From Sweltsa coloradensis (Eukaryota; Arthropoda; Insecta; Plecoptera; Chloroperlidae), in contig JAMZAV010001050.1 of assembly GCA_024449915.1 (NCBI GenBank), forward strand, positions 1 through 64,000: 64,000 bases of DNA. The letters run 5' to 3'. Below the pieces are notes generated by a model that was not told the origin of the DNA, did not search any database, and saw only the letters and a list, made by a program, of their open reading frames with translations. Shown here in pieces: positions 33,118 to 43,647 of this stretch; position 1 is the first letter of the stretch, and every line of letters starts with the position of its first letter. Position numbers and translations under genes: made by a program.

Positions 33118-36100
33118 CTGGTGGAAAGAATTTAAATTAGGCCTCCAAGATAGTAAATAGTCGTCAATAATTTTTTAGAGATTTTTTTAAAGTCTGATAT
33201 AATCCCCCACGCTCCCAGCGTAAAAGTCCTAGGCCTTTCATTGACCAAAAAACTCGACTGATCTATCCATGTTCATGTTGCCAGCAAAATTTTATCTGGC
33301 TGCTACTCAATCCGTAAGCTCAAACAAATTGATCACCCCTACATCTTATTGCTAGTCTACTTTGCCCACATCCACTCTCACTTTTCCTATGGCCTGCTAT
33401 TTTGAGGAGCCTCCCCCCAAGCTAACAGAATATTCATCCTCCAAAAGAGAGCGATACGTATTATTGCAGGTGTCCCCAGAAAACACTCCTGTAGGGAGCT
33501 CTTTAAATTCTAACTCTAGCATGCACATTGCACCCTCATCCACTCATCCAGTCTGCCGCACTCTTTGATCGCACAAATAGTAACCTCTTCCCTCTCAATG
33601 CGTCTGTGCACTGCCACAACACAATGAGCCATCCTTCACATACACAGGCCGCCCCACCACCTGCGCCTTTTTGCACTAGGCCCCGAGTAGGCCCCTAGCC
33701 TCCACCCTCTACAACAAGCTCCCAAAAACATCAAAACCTCCCCCACCCTGCCCTCCTTCAAACACAAGTTAAAAACATATCTCACAGCAAACAGCTTCTA
33801 CTCGGTTAGTGACTACCTCTTCATGTAAATAATAAACAATTATTCTAGGTAAAGTCAACAATGATATATCACCTGATGCAAAGTCAACTAACAATGTAAC
33901 ATATGGTCAGTATGTTTTAGTTTTTGCCCTCATATCATTAACTAGCTATGTCTCTTACTTTCAGTTTCGTCTGTAGGTCACTATCTTGCACCAATGTAAA
34001 TAACCTCATCGAACAATTCTCTTCTCCAGATACTATTGTTAAATAATATAGGCTATATATCATTATCATTAGGCCTAGGGGCCTACCGTAGTAACTCGCT
34101 TATTTTCTAATTCCACTTTTACTTATTAGGGCCTAGTATTTATATTTTCCATTATTATCATGTAAATCATGTTCATGTACGATACATAGTAGTTAATAAG
34201 GATTATTCATTCCCTCTCTTCCAAGAGGGGTTATATCTGTTACCATGTATTGATTGAATGAATAAATTGAAAGTTGAAACTCAATTACCTAATTGACTAG
34301 TTTTCAGGTCCCTGGCCCAGGCTAGGCGGCACTCTTTCGGTTGGGGCGGTCCAACTATGAAAGTGATTGATAGTAGTAGGTACTAACTAACTTGTAATGA
34401 TTTATATTAAATTATAATTAGGCCTACAGATTTATATTAGGCCTATTTAAAAATGTAGACCTACTCATGTTTTATTTTATTACGTTTTATAAACAAAAGT
34501 AATCGTTATGAGGTGCGTGGAGTTTATGTGGTCTAGATCTAGGGCCTACACTTGACCATAATTAATAAACTAGGCCCTACTTAATTAAACTACAGATACT
34601 TAATTGTATTTTCAATTGTCTCCCTAGGCCTATACAAATAAAAACTATAAATAGAATTAGGCCTAGCACTTTTAAAGTTCACAAGTTATAGCGTGGCTTA
34701 TGGAGAATAACACTGACTATCTTGGGAATGTGATTATTGGATGAGCGTAGCGAGCGAAGCGAAGATTCCATTCTACTACGCTGGAGAAAAAATTCCGGAA
34801 TGTTTTTTTTTCTTTCTTTTTCTTTTTTTTGTATTTTGTCTGTTTGTCCACACGATTCCGGCTAAACCAATACTCCGATTACGATGAAATTTTATGGAGG
34901 CCTTCGAAATCTCTGAACTTAGAACTGCCACGTTTTTGAGCGCAATCGGAAAATTATTTCTCATGAAAATCGCAATTTTATGATTTTTTTTATTTTTAAC
35001 AAAATTCTTCGATTTATAACACCTACATGCTTTGACCGATTGTAATAATTTTTTCACACAACCTTAATTTTATGAATTGTTATATTCGTGTGAATTTTGA
35101 GCGTTTTCGAAAGATAAATTTCTTTGAAAAATCGCAATGATACGACTTTTTTTGATTTTTTAAATTTCTTTGGCTTATAGCACCTAGGCCTACATGCTTT
35201 ATCCGATCGTAATGATTTTTTCACAGAACCTTAATTTCATGAATTTATATATTCGTGTGGAATCTGAGCGCAATCGAAAAATCATTTCTTTTGAAAATCA
35301 AAATTTTACTATTTTTTTATTTTTTTAAAATTAAGATTAATTAAAAAAATTAAAGTTTATTTTTTATTCAATTTAAATTAATTTAAAAAAATTCTCGACT
35401 AAGTAATGATTTTTTCACAGTACAACAGAAAATCCGCATAACACTTAACAACTCAATGCACCAATTACGCTCATCCAACAACGCGGCGGGACTAAAGAGT
35501 TTTCTTAGTAATTAATAGCCTAAATGTAACAACCAATGAGTTCAAAAAAAAACTTGCTTTAGTTCTGGTTTTGCTTTCATTCATCTCATTACATTTAACT
35601 CTTTTGATAACATTAAATCATCGGCCTACTGTATGGCCTATTATAAAGTTCTAGTTTAAGTTAGATTAATTAGTAGACTTGTTTTAGTTTATAATGGATC
35701 AGTCGGCCTATATCTATAGAGTGCACACTATTAAGTATCCTCCTAACTATTGTTGTAGCTTTTAGTCATCTTGTTACATTATAGGTAGGCCTATAGTAGT
35801 ATCTATGGTATAGCCTATCTTTGATTGATAATTGCCCACACTCAAGTTTAATTGTAAACTTTGTGGGCTTCGCTGTATTGTACTTTCATGAATAATAATG
35901 TATGCATGTGAAACCTGTAGGCCTATATAAAAAAGCATGCAAATAAAAAGTTATATGAACTGAACTGAACTTATTAATAAATTGTTAATGAGTTACTTTT
36001 TATTTAGGCTACCTTAGTAGTTGAATGACTATGTTAAGCGCTTAAGCCTAAATCACGCACGTTCAAAGCGCCTTGGTTGAAATCGACTTGGTTCCAGCCG

Positions 36101-37033
36101 ATTGCAGACTGTGATATATGCGTTGAATCTGCCTCGAAGCGCTTCCGTTCAACTCGCTTTTAGAATCGACTTGGAGGGAACCAATTTGCCTTGAGCTTAC
36201 GTGGCATACACTTCAAAGCGACTTCGTGCGGGTTCGTGCTGCTTCGCGATATCTTTGTGTTGTTAAGACTTGAAAGCCACTGCCGTCTAAACTCTGCATC
36301 GTGAAAGTCAGTGTCCTCTAGACTCTGCACTCAGCAACCGACTTGGAAGAACGCGCTTTGTAGTGGCGTTATATATGGGCGGATCCCAAATCGAATTCGT
36401 TGAAGGCGATTTCAACCAAGGCGCTTTGGCGTGCATGCATGATATACGTAGTCATTGTTCAATTTCTTAGGGGTTTTTTTTAAAGAAAAAAACAGTGTTG
36501 ATAGTTGATACCCTAGTTGGACCGCCCCAACCGAAAAAGTACCGGCTAGGCATACCAAACGGGTTACGACAGCAGGGCAGCCCAGTAGGGTAGGCCGCCT
36601 TTTCAATGGTAATTATGCCATAATATGCTAGGACTAGCCTAGCGCTTCAACCAAAAATAGGTTAGTGGAGGGGGTGGGCCAAACTGACCCCCCCCCCTCC
36701 CGCCACTTTTAGGCAAAATTAGTGTTTTTAATGGTGTTTTTGGGGTGAAGCGCTATACGGCATTTTTACCCAATATATTATTCTTATACTGTGAGGGCAG
36801 TGTAGGCTATTTGAAATAAAATGTAACCCACCCCCACAGTCAGTGTGAAGAAAGATGAGGCAGCCAAACCTTTCAAATGTTATAGGTACCTACCTACCTA
36901 TAATCGAAAGGACATACAGCTCACCTTTATCAATTAGTTGTTCCTTAACGGTGTTGACTTGAAGCTGTGTAGAAAGTCGGATAGAATTTAACCGCTGACA
37001 AACAATAGCCCGTCTGAACAAATTAGTAAGCAT
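32414..37033 (-). CDS. MRPS2: Mitochondrial ribosomal protein uS2m (MRPS2)
   Basis: Small-subunit protein uS2 of the mitochondrial ribosome. Two coding exons on the minus strand, 37033-36925 and 33117-32414, join in frame to about 270 residues (the human protein is somewhat longer). The N-terminus [19 protein letters not shown] is basic and Ser/Arg-rich, as expected of a mitochondrial presequence. The body shows the uS2 landmarks: [16 protein letters not shown], a DLDIT segment, [17 protein letters not shown]-like [11 protein letters not shown], and [27 protein letters not shown]. The C-terminus is a short Ser/Thr-rich extension. The 3.8-kb intron is full of repeats. No frame damage is seen. 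Confidence 0.93.
33250..34270 (+). mobile_element. LINE 3'-end fragment in the MRPS2 intron
   Basis: Translated pieces in shifting frames read like the end of a Jockey-type or related LINE reverse transcriptase: [24 protein letters not shown], then a [21 protein letters not shown] segment. The 3' end is TTGATTGAATGAATAAATTG. Frames are disrupted. Confidence 0.65.
34737..35509 (+). mobile_element. Helitron-like element, family A1, copy 6
   Basis: Starts A|TTGGATGAGCGTAGCGAGCG and ends CGGGACTAAAGAGTTTTC then TTAG|T (CTAG mutated). Two to three tandem core units. Lies in the MRPS2 intron. Confidence 0.7.
35830..35975 (+). mobile_element. LINE 3' tail with TGAAC units
   Basis: TTGTGGGCTTCGCTGTATTG, AATAAAAAGTTATATGAAC and short TGAAC repeats look like a LINE 3' end. 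The coding part is absent. Confidence 0.45.
36054..36434. mobile_element. MITE with 30-bp TIRs, upstream part of the MRPS2 intron
   Basis: TIR core CAAAGCGCCTTGGTTGAAAT on the left and its inverse ATTTCAACCAAGGCGCTTTG on the right. The outer ends are CACGCACG and GGCGTGCA. About 380 bp, non-coding, class not assigned. Confidence 0.7.
36925..37033 (-). CDS. MRPS2: MRPS2 coding exon 1 (presequence)
   Basis: Minus-strand ATG at 37033-37031. It reads through a 36-codon leader to [13 protein letters not shown] and a donor AAAG|GTGAGC, phase 1. Joining to exon 2 gives [11 protein letters not shown] without a break. Confidence 0.85.
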
Positions 37034-37576
37034 ATTGACAGAAATTGAGGTTAGGTGTTATCGGTCGGGAAAACTTGAAAACTTCTAATGGCACCGCCGT
37101 CTAGATACAAATACCTGCCACCGTCAACAGCAGATGAGAAGATACAACAACAACAACAACATATTCTAGACGGCGGTGCTCAATGTTAACATCTCGCTGC
37201 TGCTGCTGCTGTCAACGATTTCAACAAATTACCATAACTTGTCAAATTTTGTAAGTTGGCTAGGCTAGTTCTATGTCTTGTTTTAACTAAACTTATTTTT
37301 TTTTAATGTATGCAGTAGACTTTTCTAGTTTGATTTGAGTTTGTAAGGTTTAAAATCAATACGAACGCTGTCTAGCAGCTGCCATGCAACCGGTCTTAAG
37401 ACATAACCTAACTTGTTTCGTTGAACGTTTTGTTGTGGAGACCCCGTTTTTCGCTTCGAACGCTGGTTGAAACAGACTTGCGTTTTCACTGACCGTCGTC
37501 CGACAGTCGTCAGCAATCACAACACAATATAGTAACGTAACCTTCTATAATGTATTTATTGTATTAAGAAATTGGG

Positions 37577-37600
37577 GGTAGATAGATAGATAGATAGGTA
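37577..37600. repeat. (GATA)n short microsatellite
   Basis: About five to six GATA units, imperfect. Confidence 0.75.
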
Positions 37601-37771
37601 GATTTATTTGCATAATGTCAGACTCCTCCCATGTAACCATGTTCGGAGTATTTACATGTCATGATGTCATTAGCATTACATAAAGAAATATATACAAAAT
37701 CTTCAACCAAACCAAACATAAGTACAAATATGTATGGACTTGAACATTAAAATATACGCTGAGGCTAATCG

Positions 37772-38528
37772 ACCGTAGCTACGGGAAAATTACGTTTCTC
37801 AATTCGTCCGTAGCATGAACGAACATCGGCGGAAATCACCGAAGGTACTCGAACTGTGGGTACGGAAAAATTAACCGTAGGAACGGGAAGTTCATTACGT
37901 TAATTCAACAATAACCACTCTGAAAATATACGAATTATGTTATAATTAATAAAGATTGAACACAAACACTACCATTTCACTGTTGCCGGCGCGCCATGTT
38001 TATTATGACATTTACTTAGTAGGCCTACCAACCTTTTCAATAAAATACTCTACTTACCAAACCTTTAACGTTGCTATTTTAAATCTTAACTCGTTTTTTA
38101 ATAAAATACTCTACTTACTAAACCTTTAACGTTGCTATTTTAAATCTAAACTCGTTTTTAACGGAAAGGATTTCGGGTGCGCTCTTATCGATTGTATCCT
38201 AGAACTAGCGCGGCGCAGCACTTTTTAAACGCTTTTATCATCTAGAATTGTGTTTGCGACGGGGACGAATGTAGTGAAATCATTTGTAGAAAAAACATGG
38301 ACCCAAATAGAATGGTAAAAAAAAACGACCAAACGAAAATTTGAACCGCCGACCTCTCGCATAGAATTAGGACGCGCTACCACTCTGCCACAATGCACTG
38401 TGATATTTGAAGCTATTGGCCTAGTTACGTGGTATCCCGCGGACGATTCGGATACCTTCGATTATTTCCGCTGATCTTCGTTCATGCTACGGACGAATTG
38501 AGAATCGTAATTTTCCCGTAGCTACGGT
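37772..38528. mobile_element. TIR element (about 85-bp arms) containing an SINE
   Basis: Left ACCGTAGCTACGGGAAAAT and right ATTTTCCCGTAGCTACGGT open arms that also share CAATTCGTCCGTAGCATGAA. The interior contains a tandem duplication (AAACCTTTAACGTTGC at about 38060 and 38122), R1 repeat sequence and an inverse SINE S2. Flanked by AT-rich sequence; class unassigned. Confidence 0.7.
38214..38428 (-). mobile_element. SINE-like repeat S2, copy 2
   Basis: Inverse of 8280-8482: GCACTTTTTAAACGCTTTTA at the 3' side, and ATTTGAACCGCCGACC and CACTCTGCCACAATGCAC for the tRNA-like head. Confidence 0.65.
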
Positions 38529-39815
38529 TAAATAGCCACTTCCTAAAATATAACAAATAAAACAATCTGATATTGATATTGTCTTTCAGTCTTGTGACAT
38601 TATCCGTCTGTGACCATTTATATATACTACACTCAATTCTTAAAACACACCATTAAAATTTGACAAGTAGAAAATAGAAACAGTCTGCACATATCAACAT
38701 TTTAAAATTCAACACTACAATATGACAGCAAAAACAATCCAACACTCCTTTTCAACCTTGGTTTTCAATACAGTTGGTTGTCCCAATCCTTTGTTATTCC
38801 GTGTACAAATATGTATGGGCTTAACATGAAAGTATAACAAGTCAACCAATCTGATATTGATATTGTCTTTCAGTCTTGTGACATTATCCGTCTGTGACCG
38901 TTTATATATTACATTCAATTCTTAAAACACACCATTAAATATGACACGTAAAAAGTAGAAACAGTCTGTACATATCAACATTTTAAAATTCAACACTACA
39001 ATATGACAGCAAAAACAATCCAACACTCCTTTTCAATCTTGGTTTTCAATACAGTTATATTCAATACAGGGTAATGCATGTAGGGCCTATTGATTGGTCT
39101 GGTCTCTATTTATAGTTAATAAATACATTGTCTTAAAATCAACAAGCGAAATATTGCGTATATATTTGAAGTTGTATGTAGTTGGTTTACGTCGCTTGCA
39201 ATCAGCTGGTAGCAGTGTGGTCAACCATCTTCAAAGCTTACGCGAGTAACTCTGAGTTCCGACGTGGGTTGAAATCCCAACTAGTGTTGTAACTCCGTGC
39301 GTTCACACTACAAAATTTACCCACGATATCGGCCAACCCGCGTTAGAAAGGGAGTAATAAAAACGGGGTCTGGTTTAGGTATATTACTACAGTTGAACGC
39401 GGGTTGATTTTACTGGGGTAACTCACTTGAGTTTACATTAATTTCAATTTACTCTCGTAATCATAGGTTTTCAACCTTCACACGCAGAGCGCTGCACGTT
39501 TTACTGTCAACCTAACCTACAATTCACGTCTGTACAAAGTCAGGCTACCGTAAATTTGAAGGAGAGAGAAGGGCTAATGTCTCACTGTCTATTAATGCAG
39601 ACATGCTTAATTAAGTTGATTTGAAGCTGAGAATCAGATGTTAGGTATGTTTCCTGGAAATGGCGTCACGATAGTTACAGAAGTCAACCGTCCTCTGTTT
39701 ACACTAGGGTACTCGTATCATTGCCGGTTAGGCGAGTAACTCCGAGTTTTTACTGTCTAAGTAAAATTAGGTCAGTAGGCGGTAGAGTTAGGCCTGGTAC
39801 GAAAGTACAGTATAA

Positions 39816-41750
39816 TTAGACGAGTGACCGCAGCGAAACGAAGTCTTTATAACGCTACTCGATCAGACCTTCTCGTGACTGTGTCCAATGTCTGTATGTC
39901 CGGGCTCTAATGGCCGAACGGCCAAATAGATTGACCTGAAATTTTAAACAGATATCCGTACCAGGTAACTGAGAACTGCTAACAAAATGGGCTTAAACCT
40001 ACAAGAAATAATAAACTGAAAAATAGACCTAACATGTAGGCCTATAGGAATTCTTTTAACGACAATGGTTTTGTTTTTGAAGAAGTCATTTTTGTTTCTT
40101 ATTTACCTGGCTGTGAAATGCCGTGCCCATGCAAGGTTTATCGAATGTTGCACGTGTCAAAGTACCCCCAAATTCCGCTCGTAGATTGAGTAAACCTTGC
40201 AATATTTTCACGTATTTCGTATTGGCTATGTTTTCCATAGTATTGTCACAGATGATAGACTACACTTATGCATTTCAAAACATAATAATAATAATCATAA
40301 CTCAGTTCCAACTATGTCGGGTTGAGTGGTGGTTTTCCACCATTATCAAGGGCATGAAACTGTAGATACTAAGCTTGCCAGACTTAGTGTTTCTTCCACA
40401 TCATCCAACTCCTTCTTCTCCACCAATTTACTCCACTCTCTTCTGTCCTCCCACAGCTTTACTCTTGCCACATGCTCCCACACTTCATTCCGTTTTCCAA
40501 CGTCTTCTTGAATTAATCTTTCCCATTTTTCTCTTGGCCTTCCTACTCTTCTTTTACCCTCCTCTGCCGCTTCAAATTCTCGTCTTGGAATCCTCTCCCT
40601 ACCCATCCTTTTCATATGTCCAAACCATCTTAGACGTTCTCTTCCTAGCTTAAACTTCAATCTCTCCAATCCCAGTTCTTTCCTTATTTCATTACTTCTT
40701 ATCTTGTCCATCTTTGTAACTCCCTTAATACTTCTTAAAAACTTCATTTCTGCTGCTTCCAGCTGACTCTCTTCTTTTGTTCCCACTGCCCATGTTACTG
40801 CCCCATATGTTAATATAGGTACAAAATATGCCTTATACAGCAAAATTTTACATTTTTGTGGGAACAACTCATTCCATAGTAACTTTCTCACCAATTGATA
40901 AAACCCTTCTGCTTTTTGCACTCTAGATGACACTTCCCTACACACTTTTGCATCTTTTGTCAATATACTTCCCAAATATTTAAATTCTTCTTTTTCTTCA
41001 AGACTTCTCCACGTAGTACAATATTTTCTATGTCTCTAGGCCTGCCCTTTGTCTTCTTTTGCATACGCAAACATTCACTCTTTTTCTGATTGATTTTTAG
41101 ACCAAACTCTGTAGTAACTTCGTTCCATCTGTCCACCTTCTCCTGCACTTCTCTGGCACTCTCACCCCAAATCAACACATCGTCCGCAAACACTAATGTT
41201 CTTGTGTCCCTTCCATCTGTATTTGGTTCCACTCTTCTTATAATTTCATCCATTACAACAGTAAAGAGTGTTGGAGATAACACACTACCTTGTCGCAAGC
41301 CCTCATTCACTTGAAACCATTCTGACCTACCCATATCTGTCTGTACACAACTTTCACTCCTTAAACATATTTAAATAATTTTTCAAATATAATCCAGAAA
41401 TTACAAAATCTTTCCCGACCAGGGGATTGAACCCACGTCTCCCACATTTCGGCTATAAGGGCGCTTTAGCCAACTAGACTAGGGAAACGCCAAAGTCGTT
41501 GTTAGACGAGTGAGCGAGTCATGTGTTGAGTACCCGGGAACATTTGCATTTAAGTTTGATAATTATATTGGTATAAATAATAGGGTTTTAAAGTTTAGTT
41601 GGTATTTGGGCGCGTCAACTGTAAGGCCATAATGCGCCACTCTAGCCATCATAGGCTAGGGATGCCTAAGTTAGAGGGAAGAAAAGTGTTACCGGGTACT
41701 CAACACATGGCTCACTCACTTGTCTAACAACGACTTTGGCGTTTCCCTAG
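39816..41750 (+). mobile_element. Helitron-like element, family F1, copy split by a LINE
   Basis: Starts A|TTAGACGAGTGACCGCAGCG and ends CGACTTTGGCGTTTC then CCTAG|T. The body matches 23841-24670 up to about 40285 and resumes at about 41375 with the AATCCAGAAATTACAAAATC segment, the tRNA-like block and the inverted 3' end. The gap is a minus-strand LINE. Confidence 0.7.
40285..41370 (-). mobile_element. LINE fragment (reverse transcriptase, RTE-like) inside family F1
   Basis: Two minus-strand frames, 41334-40960 and 40975-40346, overlap by a frameshift. The first holds GLRQGSVLSPTLFTVVMDEI and the catalytic FADD box (LVFADDVLIWGES). The second holds the C-terminal region LTYGAVTWAVG and a LRWFGHMKRM..GRPREKW block. 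The 3' end is followed by ATT-type units (ATTATTATTATG on the minus strand), usual for RTE-like tails. The 5' half and endonuclease are missing. Confidence 0.75.
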
Positions 41751-41884
41751 TTTATCAAACAAAACAATGTTATATCGTCATTAGGGCTATACAGTGAGCC
41801 ATCAGTTTACCGTACAATCATAAAAAAATGAAAGGAGTAGGGCTTACTACGTATAAAAAAGAACAGACAACATAGGCCTAGGGC

Positions 41885-42520
41885 CCTGAGATTTGTTATG
41901 AGAAATCTAAGAGGGGCCAGTTGGGGAGTTAAAGGGGCATAAGGATGTGGTTAGACCTGTCCTGGAGTATGGGGCGGTGGCATGGGATCTTTATAGGCTG
42001 GGGGAGGTTTTGGAGGTAGAGAAGGTTCAACGTAGGGCGGCAATAAGGGTTACAGGAAATGTTAGGCGGTGGGAGGAGGATGATAAGGGGAATATAGAGA
42101 AGGTATATGACAGTGTCACTGCAATGCTAGGAGAGTTGGGGTGGGAGTCATTAGAGGGAAGAAGAAGGGAGGTTAGGTTAAAGCTGAAAGTGCAATATGT
42201 ACAGGGGGAATAGGGGTTGGGGGGACATCCGCAATAGGCTACAGGAGGGGCTTTACAGGGGTGGAAGTTCCAGCGGAAATTAGTAAGAACTAAGAACAGA
42301 TCTGGGTCGGTATGGTTTCTTGGCAAGGACTGTTAGGGAGTGGAATGACTTGTCTGGGGAAGTTGTAGCTAGTGGGTCTTTGAGGGGATTTAGATGGTGT
42401 TTGGAGGAGGGCAGTTGGGTCTGGAGGGAGTGAGTGGTTGCCACCGGCATAAGGGCCCATTTCTAACCGTAAACAATTGTTGTTAGGCCTATGAATAAGT
42501 ATGACAATAAAAAAATACAT
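41885..42520 (+). mobile_element. CR1-like LINE, 3' fragment (second copy)
   Basis: Closely matches 4560-5170: AGAAATCTAAGAGGGGCCAG, CTGGAGTATGGGGCGG, GGGTGGGAGTCATTAGAGGG and the TTGCCACCGG/AAGGGCCCATTT 3' end. It starts within the C-terminal coding part, so it is a 5'-truncated insertion, slightly diverged from the first copy. Confidence 0.8.
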
Positions 42521-42696
42521 ACCAGCCATTTATAATTCTAAGCAATGCTCACATGGGCAGCTCTTGCTAAGTTTGTACTCCGTTACACTATAAAAGCTAT
42601 GTTTTTTTTTAATAGAGGCTAATCCTAGTTTTAAATATAAGTTGAGGCTGATATCCAGTCTTTTAAGTCTTTCTTCCACCTCCGTTGGATCCCGAC

Positions 42697-42990
42697 TCAC
42701 CATTTGCAGCCTAAAGCTGTGTGTGTGCGTAGGTAAATATTTTGCCTTGTATTGTGACTATGAATGTCAATATTTTTATTAAATTGATTATTATTCACGT
42801 ACATATAAACACAAGTAGGGCCTCCCTCATAAATATATTTAAACAAAAAATACCAAGAAATTAAAATACCAAGATTTAAAAAAAGTTCATGGCAAGAGGT
42901 TCTACTTGTCACCTTCGCAAGAATACGCACCACTTTTTTCTGATATAAAATATTCTTAGAGTGCCCGATGAGGCACCCCAAAGCAGAATA
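42697..42990 (-). mobile_element. LINE 3'-end fragment (different family)
   Basis: The minus-strand frame includes QKKVVRILAKVTSRTSCHEL, FLNLGIL and HSHNTRQ, the standard C-terminal signature of Jockey/CR1-type reverse transcriptases. About 94 residues remain. Confidence 0.65.
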
Positions 42991-43339
42991 GGCCTACCTA
43001 CCAAAATGAATTAAAAATTGTAGGCTACGTTCGCATATAAGGCAATTTTACAGGCGTCGTCGCTTACTTGGCGTCTAAGCATTTTTAGAGCAAAGCATGC
43101 ACTGAGCTTAGTCTCTCGCTGAGAATTAGGACATGCTCATCCGATTTAAGCCTATAGTCCACTGCGACGCCTAGCAGCCTGGAGAATTTTACTGTATCAA
43201 TAGACCATGTCCCGCGCTGTAGTGAATCTTTTTTTAGTTTTCCTATTTTGTTCTAACATGTTTTCCCAACTTTTGACTTTAATTCTGTTTTACTAGGGTA
43301 CCCGGTACACATCTATTTATTGTTCAATTTTCTTTGCAG

Positions 43340-43559
43340 ATAAATGGCAACACGGTGGGGAATAGCTAGCGCTGGAAAAATCAGTCATGACTTTGTGACG
43401 GCATTGTCAACATTATCTAATGATGAGCATGTGGTTGTCGCTGTTGCTGCCCGCCAGTTGGAGTCGGCCCAAGACTTTGCAAACCTGCACAAAATTCCAA
43501 ATGCTTATGGTTCATATGAGGAGCTGGCAAAGAATACAGACATAGGTAAGCTGAGCAGC

Positions 43560-43647
<88 letters not shown>

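Larger units (their letters stand above)
37600..39070. repeat. Retroposon-like repeat, tandemly duplicated and interrupted
   Basis: CAATCTGATATTGATATTG starts similar units at about 38555 and 38848 (period about 293), each ending near CACTCCTTTTCAA and GGTTTTCAATACAG. A GTACAAATATGTATGG word shared by 37725 and 38805 suggests that the left flank belongs to the same repeat, split by the TIR element at 37772-38528. Confidence 0.5.
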
